Assembly: GCA_021432635.1 (NCBI GenBank)
Contig: MU270024.1
Location: 744,001-808,000 of the forward strand
Direction: 5' to 3'
DNA: 64,000 nucleotides
From: Thozetella sp. PMI_491
Taxonomy: Eukaryota > Ascomycota > Sordariomycetes > Chaetosphaeriales > Chaetosphaeriaceae
The notes beneath the pieces were generated by a model. That model saw only the letters and a list, made by a program, of their open reading frames with translations, ran no database searches and was not told the DNA's origin. The translations under genes were made by a program, and so were the position numbers. Below, piece by piece: positions 20,984 through 31,830 of this stretch; position 1 is the stretch's first letter, and every line of letters begins with the position of its first letter.

Positions 20984-23853
20984 ATGCTGTGTGTCGTGTG
21001 CGATAACATCACGCTCAAATCCCTCAATCTCCCTCTCGGCTATGAGCATAAACCCTCTTTCCGTGCTCTCCAGGAGTCTGCCGAGGGCGGCTGGTGCTCG
21101 CTCTGTTCTATTCTATGGAGTGCAGTTAATTGCAACCGCGCGCGAGAGGCTAGCTGGAGAGAGGAACACGGATACGATGAAGAAGAAGACGGCTTGCAAT
21201 TCCTAAGCTACCCTGTTCGCTTGTCGGTCGACGGCCTAATTTACGAAAATAGAGAGCGAGCCCTCAACAAGATAAAGTCTGCTTCCTATCGCAAACGCAA
21301 CAGCAAAGAAAACGATAATTTTCGCTCTACATATGAACTGTACAGGCTGCATACGGAGAAAGCACCATCTGCAATTCTCGTCTGCTCTCTGCAGCCAGAT
21401 ACATTTCAGCCAGGCCTCCGCTTGCAGGAACGCGGAAAAGCGGCAATTTACAGAGAACCTCGTAAGAGCTGGTGTTTTACATGAATTTTGGCAACCGGGC
21501 ATTGACTGTTGGCGTAGGCATCGATATTTTTATTGGGGATCCTTACGCGGGACGCCGAATTTCCTCGCAAGCCAATTCCGCCGCATGCTTTCAACTCATT
21601 GCACACTGGATGAGGGTTTGTCTTACGGAGCATAAACATTGTCTGCGAGCCGTGTGTCCATACGTCTGGACTGATATGCCAGAACCCTGGGCCAGGTCAC
21701 CGAGCTACGTGTCTTCAAGCTCCGAGTCCGAGTCGCTGGATGATGGTGTCAGCGTTAATCCTTTCCTAGCACCTAGTCTCGGCCCATTAGAAGGTATAAC
21801 GGGAAACGAGTCGGAAGAACCGAGCAGCTTCTCTTCAAGCTCCGGGCTCGAGTCTCCAAATAGTCCTGCTGGTGTAACTTCTTCCCTGGGACCTAATCCA
21901 AGCCGACCGGACGATACACCAGATGGCGAGACAGGAGAATCGAAAATTGAAATTGCCTCCGAGAGTGGTATTGAATCCGGAAGACCTCCAAAACGGGTCC
22001 GATACAGTTCTTCTAGTCAAGAGACGACCTCGGACGATGGCTCTGTGTTATCTGCATCGCACTTTGGGCAAGACAAGGCTCAAGTAGCATCAAATCTAAA
22101 GCAACTCGAAGAAGCTACGGTGGCACAAATAAACCAAACTAGATCGCTCACGAAGCGATCGCCACTGAGTCGAGGAGTCTTATGCAGACAGGTGCATAGG
22201 CCCCGGCGGGACGGCAATGGCTCGTTCGATGACGGCTTCTACCAGTTATATCCACGTAGCGAGGATCTCCGTGACCTGCGAGATAACCCCCAGCGTTATC
22301 ATAGCGGCGTCGAAATACCCTCCGAGCCCACACCGCTTCTCCCTACTAGGTACATATACGTTGACAGTGACCCTCCCCAGCTCCGCTTAGGAGGCGCAGA
22401 TGTCCGTGGGTTCTACATTGCTCTCAGCCACTGCTGGGGCAAGTCTACGCCCCTCGTCACCACAACGGAGAGCTTGGCCGACCATATGAGGGGAATGCCT
22501 TTGAAAGATATGCCAAAGACTTTCCGAGAGGCCATCACTATTACGCGTGAGCTCGGACTTGAATTTTTATGGATCGACTCGCTCTGCATCCTGCAGGACT
22601 CCAAGGAAGATTGGGAAAAGGAGTCGGCAAAGATGAGCAGTGTGTACGGCAATGCCTTCCTCACCCTCAGTGCCTCGGCTTCAGAAGGCTGTGAACAAGG
22701 CATCTTCCAGCCACGGACTGTTTATCCGGGCCCGCCTGTCGAGCTGAGGTGCAACGACTCCAATTTTGAGCCGATCTATGTCGATTACATGCCAGAAAAC
22801 ACTGTATTCCAGGAACCACAGACCACTGACGCGAGAGCGTGGTGTTTTCAGGAACTTGCACTGTCTCCGCGAGTGCTGGTATACGGCAAGGAGATGCTGG
22901 GCTGGCTATGCGATAGCCTTACGGATGTGGAACATGGGTTCGTCAAGGAGCACTACGAAAATATCAATCCCCCGCTCTTGGCGCCGCGCCTGAATCCTGA
23001 GCCAGCGAAGAACCCGCTGGAGAATAGCGGGTCTATTTTCAGTTTGTACCATCATTCGAGGGAGAGAGAACGGTCATTCAGCCGTTGGGCCTCAATGGTG
23101 AATGCATTCTCCCGTCGCAAGCTAACACGGGAGAGCGACAAGCTACCTGCGCTCTCGGGTATCGCAAGAGAGATCCACCTGGAGACGGGCGACGAGTACC
23201 TCGCCGGACTGTGGCGGAAGGACCTCTCACACCACTTACTGTGGAATCTGGACGTCATATTCGCGGGCAAAGGCGCCGAGTGGCGTCGACCCTTGTCGTA
23301 TCGTGCCCCATCTTGGTCGTGGGCAGCAATCGAAGGCCCCATTCGCATGGATCTTCGTCCATCGGAGCTTGACAAGGCGCATGGCGAATTTGACCCGCCG
23401 CCAGACGATGTTCAAGTCCTAGAGGCCAAGATCGAACCGAAGGGGCATAACCCTTACGGCGAGATACGCAGCGCACATCTCAAGTTGTCGACACGGATGT
23501 GGAGAGTCGTCTTACGGCCCTTTCAAAACAAAAAGTATGCAAATCCCAAGCTATGGCTTCGTCCAGAGAAATGGTCGGATAGAAGGTTTATGGAGAGGAC
23601 TCGGGAGATGTTTACGCCAGAAGGAAAGAGGATGGGTCAGGCTACAATCGACATGCCGGGCGAGAGGGACTTGGATGTAGCGGAGCTGTGGGTGATGAAA
23701 GTGGATGTGTGGCAGTCGGGATTGCTAATCACCAAAGACGAGGCGAAGGACGCTTATGTTCGAGTTGGGACGGCGCACACGGAACCGGAGAAACTCAATG
23801 GTAGGACACCACGCTTCCCGGAGACAGAGATTGTAGAGATCGTATTGTTATGA
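20984..23853 (+). CDS. HET-domain protein with Ser-rich insert
   Basis: Two exons, 20984-21461 and 21518-23853 (intron GTAAGAG...GCGTAG, 56 nt), give 937 residues. The N-terminus has a Cys-pair motif (MLCVVCDN ... WCSLCSILW), common in long HET proteins. Residues about 225-370 are a low-complexity, Ser/Glu-rich region with two similar units (SSSSES..., SSSSGLES...) and a basic PPKRVRY that could be a nuclear signal. The HET domain starts near residue 456: FYIALSHCWGKS, then MPKTFREAITITRELG, FLWIDSLCILQDS and MSSVYGNAFLTLSASAS. Downstream RAWCFQELALSPRVLVYG, PALSGIARE and APSWSWAAIEG complete the usual order. This is the 'R-x-W-C-x-Q-E' class of HET protein, probably acting in vegetative incompatibility or stress-induced death. 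The frame is intact. Confidence 0.92.
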
Positions 23854-24289
23854 CGGCGCAGGTGTTAAATTCTGCACTTGCTTGAGTCTGACAGTGGGCA
23901 AATCTCAGATATTTGCTATCTAGCTATACAAAGCGCGCTGGCCCCGAAGGTTATTTATGTCGACTACAGATGTTAGAGTGCCATTCTTACTGCCTAGGGT
24001 TACCCATATTAACTAAGGCTACGGAGGGTGTTGAATACTCGCGCTGATCCAGGAGGTATTACTAATTTGTCGGCACCTTTCATAGTTGGAATTACTAGTA
24101 TCATATTGACCCAGGGTTGTCCGCGGAGAGCACCGGAGCTCATGTTCGACGTGGTCCCCGGCTCGTCATCTACTCGAGATGTTAAGCCAAAAATAACCAA
24201 AGGGAATCTAGTGCATTGGTGTCACTTCCTAGGCATGCTCCTGCCCCCGTCGCATAGCAGAGCCGCTCACTTGTGGACCATGTTATTAT
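23854..24289. other. Intergenic
   Basis: 436 bp between convergent gene ends. It may include the lost 3' portion of the truncated Zn2Cys6 gene, but no coding continuity was found. Confidence 0.4.
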
Positions 24290-25116
24290 TTATTCTTCAA
24301 TTGCTATTGCCCGAGAGTTCTTAACTTGAGTAGCAAGCTGAGCCATAGCATTAGTAAGTAGGTTACATCTAGTAGATAAATCGCCCGGTTGGCAGTTTGA
24401 TCCAGCCTGGGTAGAAGCTGTAAGTGTCCTGTTGTGCCTGGTATGAAGGCTCTCAAGTATGGCACTCCCAGCTTGGATATGCATCTCCACCCGGTTATTC
24501 AGGTCGAGGAGAAACTCAATATAGCTGAATACAACGCTTGCTAAGACGGCAAGCTCTAGACTTTGGGTAGTTCCATCAAGCCGACAGCAGAGATCTTGGA
24601 TAGCTATGTTATAATGTCGAATTGAGAACGCGAGTGCCGGGGGTGATTGCCATATGTCAGGATGGTAACGGCTGCGGGTCAAAGCCCCAATTGCTAAGGC
24701 TGCATGGTGCAATGCTGGTTCGGCAACAGTGCCCTGAAGGAGCATGTTTTCCCACGCGGGGAGCTCGAAAAATAAAGAGAATTCCCCAGCACAGACAGCC
24801 CGGAAGTACTCCATGTGCTCAAATTCGCCGCCTCGCAGGGGCCTGGCAGATGGGTATCCCAAACTACAGATGGGTGGGGTCACTGTGTGCTGGAGTGCTT
24901 CAAACGAAAACGACGAGACGAAGTCACACTTCCATCCTGCTCTGATACATTGTGAGCAAGCTGGCCTGGCCTCATCGCACTTCTTGTGCCTGGTTCTATA
25001 CTAAGATCAACAAGCTGATTTAACTGGTCATGGGCGGAGCCCACTTACTTGCATGTCGAGCATCCCGTGCGGACCTTTCGAATCCCCCGAGCGCCATGGC
25101 GTGATTTTCTTGCCAT
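24290..25116 (-). CDS. Zn2Cys6 transcription factor, C-terminally short
   Basis: Exons 25116-25049 and 24995-24290 give 257 residues; the intron is 53 nt (GTAAGT...TATAG) and splits the zinc cluster. All six cluster cysteines are present: C19, C22, C29, C36, C39 and C46 in GCSTCKTRHKKC and CSQCIRAGWKC. A fungal-TF-like region follows (FEHMEYFRAVCAGEFSLFFEL, LHHAALAIGALTRSRYHP, SLELAVLASVVFSYIEFLLD). Relatives of this layout are commonly 450 or more residues, so this one ends inside the regulatory domain and may be inactive, dominant-negative or simply short. It is divergent from the epoxide hydrolase gene, 871 bp away. Confidence 0.72.
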
Positions 25117-25987
25117 TACTGAGCCGTTACTATGGTTATTCAAATCATGATTGGGAGGGGGGGGGGGGGGGGTTTCTCTGCTTTTTTTTTTCCAAAAAAA
25201 GTGGAAGAGCGAGATCAGGATGTTCCGAGCGAAAGAAATAACTCGGGCGTAAGCTTATGCACCTTTGGTCGTCATGATTGGCTGAAGCGTAAGTTTATGC
25301 ACGCTAATGCGGGTGGGATGATAGCCGATCCTCCTAAAACGAGTTCATCATCAGCTGCACTTTTGAGTGCTTAATGAGTCTAGCTTGAAGTGTCTCATGT
25401 GCACACCTCAGTCTTTATCAGTGGGGGTACACGATTCTGCCATAAGTCAAAGGGGGATCGTAGGCCTCCAATTTCAAGAAGTATAGGCCCTAGATAGCAA
25501 CAATAGTAACGGTACCAGGCGCCGTTATACATACATAGCGGCCAGTGGCACGCACCATTAAAGCTTTCGCCGCGTGCTAGAGTATGTACGCAGGACACTT
25601 GTCAAATGCGCAAAATATCAGGCTTTCTTTATATGCTCTGCAATATTACGCTAGAGCCAATAGTTGTTCTGCCTACGCGCAAGATGCCATATTCATTGTT
25701 ATATGCTTACTACAACGCCGGCGTTCTGGAATACTACGCCGGAGCCAGTAACTGTTGCCTGAGTGGATCCTTGGTAGCCTTAGTGGCTCCATCTTACGCT
25801 GTAGCCAATAAGTGCAGGCCGCGTGCGCCCTCAATAGTCTTGACAATTCTCTACTTTATATGTCAGTATCTATCTAAAATGCCATTTTATCCACCGGACT
25901 GAAGGTATATAAGTCAGTTCCCCCCTCATCTTTGCAGGAAATTCATTCTATAGAAATTCGCACTCTACCTGACAAGGATAACCAACC
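25117..25987. promoter_or_regulatory. Divergent promoter region with G16 tract
   Basis: 871 bp between divergent starts. A G16 run (25157-25172), followed by T-rich and A-rich runs, lies about 40 bp before the minus-strand regulator. Three degenerate copies of a motif like TTACGCYRKAGCCARTA occur at 25646, 25735 and 25794, possibly regulator sites or an old repeat. No gene seen. Confidence 0.4.
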
Positions 25988-27332
25988 ATGGCCTACCCTT
26001 ACTCAACCTACACCACCTCACGAGCAGTCACCTACTCTTACATCCATATCCCACCCCAAATTCCCAACACTCAATACATTCTCTTCCTACATGGCTTCCC
26101 TTCCACCTCACACGACTGGCGTCATCAGATCTCGTTCTTCGTAGCAAAGGGTTATGGAATCCTAGCTCCAGACTTACTAGGATTCGGGGGGACGTCGAAG
26201 CCGACGGAGTTGGAGATGTATAGGGGTAAAGCTATGGCGAGTGACATTGTTGAGATCATGAACTTCGAGAATATTCAAGTGGTGGTGGGCGTGGCCCATG
26301 ATTGGTATGTCCTGTGATTTATTTTCTCTTTCTCCTAGCTGTCAAGATCGATTGACTCGAGGCGAAAGGAGAGCTAGAATGCATGATGAGTTATTGTGAA
26401 ATTATACTAACGCTTCTTCCACCAGGGGTTCTTTCCTTTTAGCACGCCTAGCGAACTATCATCCGGAGCGTTTTTCGGCCTATATTTTCGTCGACCACGG
26501 ATACAGTCCTCCTGGCCGTGGCCTCACCGCCCCGGCGATACAACATATCAATAGCTCGGTGCAAGCCAAACTAGGTTTTGCGATATTTGGGTATTTTCTC
26601 TTTTTCGACGAAGAGGACGCTCCGAAACTCCTAGATGAACATGTAAGTTACTTCTAAACTGTGTGAATTTGACTTGCCAAACGTTGACCACGCCAAAGTC
26701 CGAGTCTGTAGAATCACTCTTCTTCACCACCGACAATGAGATCAACAAGAAATACAAGGGAGCCCCAGGCGGTTTCCGCAGTTGGTTGACGGAAGGCAGA
26801 ACTGATGATTTGCCGACCTATTTAACATCCGAGGTAATCGCCACCAAAAGTGTGCAATGTTTCCAAAGTTACTTATACCGAACAGGACCACAAACATTAT
26901 CAAGACACCTTCTCCCTCGAAAATGGTGGCTACGGCCCTGCGACCAACTGGTATAGAGCTAGCTTGCGTAATATCAATGAAGAAGACGAAAAGAGCATGT
27001 ACCACTCCCCTCTGTACCCCATATCGCCCTTTGCTTTCACGTTCAGCCTCTTCACCTGAAACTTTATCTCAACCGGCTAAAATTTCCGCATCTTACTAAC
27101 AAGCAATACAGAAATTCCTGCGTCCACCCATACCTTGACACACCCAACCTTGCTAGTAGCCTCTACCGATTACTTCATCACTGTCACGATCAATTTTGCA
27201 GAGCAGATGCGGCCACTCGTCCCTGATCTCAAAGTTGAGAATGTGAGCGGTGGGCATTGGCTGCAGCTAGAGAACCCGAATGCGGTTAATAAGGTCATGG
27301 GTGAGTTTATGAAAGAGAAGGGACTGGTTTAA
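25988..27332 (+). CDS. Epoxide hydrolase, alpha/beta hydrolase fold
   Basis: Five exons: 25988-26304, 26426-26642, 26699-26833, 26886-26994 and 27112-27332, giving 332 residues. The first three introns are GT-AG. The fourth keeps frame and family alignment only with a GC donor (A|GCATGT) at 26995 and acceptor CAG at 27111, with a CTAAC branch site upstream of the acceptor. Motifs are the oxyanion HGFP (35-38), nucleophile Asp105 in AHDWGS, Asp279 in STDYF as likely acid and His308 in GGHWLQLENP. An Asp rather than Ser nucleophile points to epoxide or haloalkane hydrolysis, not esterase activity. It has no signal peptide and is likely cytosolic. It lies between two Zn2Cys6 genes and near an MFS gene, a layout typical of detoxification or small metabolite loci. 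Confidence 0.85.
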
Positions 27333-27494
27333 GACACCAGGGCGCAGCATTGAGAGCTCATGATTCAGAAATACTAACTAGACAAATATCATGAGACTAC
27401 CTACTTCAGTAGACTCTTTTAGAGCGATTACAAATGTGTTGACAGCTTGGTATATCAAATATTTAACTCTAATTTTTGCAAAACTGAATGCATG

Positions 27495-29848
27495 TCAAAG
27501 CGACATGTCGAAGTTCGTGGTTTCGAGCCACTTCGTGAAGTCAAGATCATAACCAAGAAGCGCTGTCTGTAGGTCGAATTCAAATCCAGAAGCAGGGCTC
27601 GCTGAAGTGCTTTGTGACGGATCATCACACCGAGGCGTCAATGTTGGACCTGAGCCGAGAAGCACTGCTCCGCATTCGAAGTTGTGTTGCTGCCGTGAAG
27701 AGCTTGGCCGACTCGGGGTTTCCAGTATTCTATCCAAAATCCGGAGGATGGCCTTGCGACCCTGTCTGCACATCGGAAACAAACCGTCTGTCGAATCCAC
27801 ACCATCCAGTCGGTCAGCCAAGATGGAAAGATCCTGGATGGTCCGACTCCTCGATAAAATAGGAGAACCCGGTGCCTGAGGCTGCTCTTCTACTCTGAGG
27901 AGTTCTACTCCAAGGATGCTAGCCGCACGCAGTCCCTGAAAGACCAGAATGTTAGAGATGTCAGTTCGAGAAGTGTGCGTTAGCCCGTTATGTCGACTCA
28001 AATCTAGGACGTCCCTAACTATACACTGAGCTGCTGTGATGAGGTCGTCTGATCTCGTTCCTGCTTTTCGTATCAAGACCAAAGCGAGCAATAATTTGTT
28101 GGCGTGATGGCTGAATCGGATGCAGTATAGTAGCAGAAGCTGCCGGGAGTCGAGATCGGGTCGCGACATACACGGTCTAACAGACTCTTGGAGGAGTCGC
28201 GAGATGAAGGCAGGCACGGTCTCTAACTGGCGTTCATATTTCTCTCGAATGGCTGCGACCCGACCCGATATATCTTGTAGCGTGATGCTGCCGAGGGCTA
28301 TATCAAGTATGTCCTCTCTTGTTTTTGCAGAGTCGAAGCATAGCCTGACATAAGCACTATGGGAGATGTCTGTATCAGTGTTGAAACCCGCCGAGTCTAG
28401 CTTCGCTGTGGCTTCTCGAAGCCTCTTCTCGTCGAGCATAACCTGATCGTCTCGTAGGTCAAGATGCATAGTGATGGAACAGTATCGGTAGGAAAGTCGC
28501 GGTGGACGCCCTAGAAATGTCGCGAGACTGATTTCGATAGAGTAGATCTTCGCCAAAGTGCGCTTGCGGAGTTCTCGGAGGAAGAAAGGTATTTCATCTC
28601 CTACCGACTGATGCCAGCCTAGTTCCACGATAGCATTGCAGATTTCGCCGCTGGCGCAGTAAGTTCTGTAGTCATAGTCACCCACAATGCCAGCGGAGAG
28701 ATAATGGTGACCCATCAGCAGCCAAATGAACATGTCTTCTAATGATCCGCATTCTCTGCACAATGCAACGCATTCCTGCGAAACACTGTGCATTTGCCTC
28801 ATGAGGCTTATGCGGGGGACGTCGAGACGGGTAAATATATCGTCGGAATCATGTAGTATCTCGGCAGAGTTTCCAGCAATCGATGCAATTAGGCCGATGA
28901 CACTCCATCTAATGTTGAGTCCCGATGCTTGCTGTGCCCATTGCCTTGCCGAGGTGGCTTGGTGAAACCTCAAGGGGGTACCGGACTTTTTCCAGATTGT
29001 CTCACAGAGCGTACGGATGTCAAAAGGGTCGTGGCTTCCAAAGATCCCGCCGTGTGGCTGCCACAACCCGTCTAGCCATATCTCCATGAATCCTTGGGCG
29101 CAGATGCCGCCGTCACTGTGAGTCTCAAAGTATCTTGCTATTAGATCCGGGACGCCTTTCGCACTGGCCAGGAATGAAAGGACTCGGATCCCTCTGTGTA
29201 TACGTTCGGCATGTAACGCGGGATCGTGAGGAGACCGAGGCTCAAGCGAGGGGTCGTTAAGTATTGCGTCGCCAAAGATCGAAGAATGCGAAGTCATGCC
29301 AAGGAAACCTCGGGTATGATGTGTGGCAATTTTCTCAAAGTCACTGCTGCAATATCCAGTACTCGAGTTCGACTGCCGCAAAGCCTCCACTGCTCCCACG
29401 GCAGCGCGTGCTTTGGTCGAGGAATCCGTGTCCGTTCTACCGGTGTTATTGGCGGTGGACAGACTCCTTTTGGTCGGTGCTATAGCCTTGACTCCGAAAG
29501 ACTTTGCCGACCGGATGTCCACTTTGATCTGTTTGACTTGTAGCGCATGAGCAGACGTCCACCGGGGCCTGCCTCACGGCTGGCTGTCTAGGAAAGCAGC
29601 ACAGTCCGTCGCGACTCTGGATGGCACGTCCGTAGATCTGGAAAATGAATGCGCACCTTGGAACGGCCTCCTGACGAATATATGCACTGGCTAGGGATAT
29701 TCCGTTTCACGCATCTTATGCACGGCTCTTTATGATCGCACCGCAACTTCGATACTTTGCAGGGTCGGCAGGCTTGGAGACGCCCGTTGCGGGTGTACTC
29801 GACCGAGGGCTCGTATCTATCTGTTTCGGAGGGCGTATTTTGGTACAT
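27495..29848 (-). CDS. Zn2Cys6 fungal-specific transcription factor
   Basis: Exons 29848-29657 and 29528-27495 with a 128-nt intron (GTGCGC...AACAG) give 741 residues. The zinc cluster has C27, C30, C37, C43, C46 and C55 in ACRPCKVSKLRC and CIRCVKRNIPSQC. The rest matches the layout of a Fungal_trans middle-homology region: ALHAERIHRGIRVLSFLASA, WQPHGGIFG and LSYRYC, with helical blocks to the C-terminus. The frame is intact. It ends 163 bp from the convergent epoxide hydrolase gene and is divergent from the MFS gene with 386 bp between starts. It is therefore the best candidate regulator of one or both; that link is inferred from position only. Confidence 0.88.
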
Positions 29849-30234
29849 TATGGATCTCTTGGAGTTATTGCAATCGGTCGAAAAGGGGAAACGTAGCCCT
29901 TTCTAGGAGTGATCTTGATAGTCGAACTCGGAGCTCCGAAAACCGCAAGGGGATGTGCGGGATGGTGGAGACGAAAGCCTTTGCCTAAAATTTAGGGGTG
30001 GCACTTGACCTAAAAAGGAAATAAGCCGGCGAGGCTAGTCCTTCCAAGGAGAAAAGCCGTATAAGTGAGTAAACGCCGACGTTGCTTTGAGACTTTTACG
30101 GGCTCCTAATTTACTCTTAAAAGACGAAGCTAGCATCGCCTGTCAAGGGGAGTTACGAGATGTGTATGAATCTAGGTCTGCTCCATTGTTCGAACAAGTC
30201 CGGTGCTCCTTTTGTCACCCCGTACCCCTTCATT
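29849..30234. promoter_or_regulatory. Divergent promoter between regulator and MFS transporter
   Basis: 386 bp between the two ATGs. It contains CGG-type triplets (CTCGGAGC near 29928, GCCGGCG near 30026), which could be Zn2Cys6 sites. None forms a certain inverted pair. Confidence 0.35.
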
Positions 30235-31830
30235 ATGTCTGCAGTTTCGTCTGAGAAGGATACGCCCGCTGCCGTATCCGGCGCTGTGCTGACCGTGCCG
30301 CCACAGCCCAATCAGGTATTCAGAGGAATCAATACTTCACCCCGGAAGCAATTGTTAACATTGACAATACAGAAATCATGGAATGGGCCCGATGACCCCG
30401 CGACCCTTATAACTGGCCGACATGGCGCAAGATCTCAATTGCTGTCGTCTTTTCTGCAGGTTCTCTTGTGACCTTGATGACCTCTAGCATGATCGCTGCT
30501 GCACTTCAACAAATCGAGGCAGATCTTGACATGCCAGCCTCGCTAGTCCAGATGGCTTTCTCGATTTATGTCCTGGGACTAGCTTTTGGTCCCTTTATCA
30601 TTGGGCCGTTCTCGGAGGTATTCGGCCGCAAGCCTGCTTGGATTGCTTCAAACCTCTGGTATATACTGTGGAATTCACTCTGCCCGGTTGGGAACTCGCA
30701 GGCTTTATTGCTTGTCGGGAGACTCATGGCCGGGTTCGGGGCGGCTAGTGGAATAACGGTGAGGAGCTTGACTCGTCAACCCCCTAATACATCAGAGTCC
30801 GCTAAAACGAAGTTGTGTTCCTCAGCTCACGGGGCCCGTACTGGCAGATATGTACGGGGCGAAAGATCGTGGCAAATCTCTCTCCGCGGCGACATTTTTA
30901 CCCTATTTAGGCCCAGCGCTTGGGCCGATCGTCGGCGGTTTAACTACCCAGTATATCCACTGGCGTTTCCTATTCTGGGTCATGTCGGGGTTCGATGCTC
31001 TCGTCCTCGTACTGGGTATCATAATCGTCCGAGAAACCTGTGCTCCGGTTCTACTTCGCCGTTTGGACTACCCGGGTCGCCTCTCTTCCGGTCATGAGGC
31101 TGAGAAGCACTTTAGTAGGGAGCGAATTCAAGGGACTCTACTCTCCATCAGGACTGCCATGCTAAGACCAATCCGGCTGCTGCTCTATCGGCCTATCATA
31201 ATATTTATCTCTGTGAACCTGGCAGTGGATTTCGCCGTTTATTATTTGGTTTTGAGCAGTTACGCTACTCTGTTCGAAGAGCGGTATAACCAGTCTGAAA
31301 CAGCCAGCAGTCTGCATTACATCGCGATAGCCATCGGAGCCACAATTGCAGCCCAGGGCGGCGGCCGCATGATGGATTGGATGTTTGAGCTTCAAAAGGC
31401 ACGATCAACCAATGGGGAAGAAACGCCCGAGATTCGAATTCCTTTCTTGGTTGCACCTATGGTGATCTATCCAGTTGGGACATTCTGGATAGGCTGGGCA
31501 GCGGAAAAGTACTCACACTGGGCGGTCCTTGATGTCGGCGTCGTTGTTTTCACGTGTGCCAGCTTCATGTACAGCCAAGGCTTCTACGCCTACCTTATGG
31601 ACGAGTTCACGCACACAGCTTCTGCAAACGCCGCAGTCCGCATGCTTTCGAATATTCTTGCATTTGCGTTTCCTTTGTTCGCGCCTCAACTTTACACTAG
31701 CCTTGGACTGGGTTGGGGAGATAGCTTACTAGGGTTTCTTCTCATAATTATATGCTTCCCTTCTATAGTCATATTAAGGGTCTACGGTCCAAGGCTTCGA
31801 GCTTTCAGAAAGGACGAGAGAACCTCATAA
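30235..31830 (+). pseudogene. MFS drug:H+ antiporter-type transporter with a frameshift
   Basis: Exons 30235-30315, 30373-30758 and 30826-31830. The product would be about 490 residues and is a typical DHA1-like multidrug exporter: AFSIYVLGLAFGPFIIGPFS, EVFGRKPAW (loop 2-3 motif), GRLMAGFGAASGI and GALGPIVGG-like PALGPIVGG of motif C. One base is missing near 30403-30405: upstream frame reads KSWNGPDDPAT and the next frame resumes at YNWPTWRK, the usual family order. The exon sum is 1472 nt, one short of a multiple of three. No alternative splice site avoids the stop in the second frame. Either the gene is a recent pseudogene or the C run was miscalled. Restoring it would place it under the neighbouring regulator. 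Confidence 0.8.

Noticed and set aside
25157-25200. Possible assembly gap or telomere-like tract
   Set aside because: G16 followed by T and A runs is simple sequence, without TTAGGG repeats or N bases.
30160-30234. Earlier start for the MFS gene
   Set aside because: ATG at 30235 (MSAVSSEKDTP) fits the polar N-terminus of the family; the upstream part looks like leader sequence.
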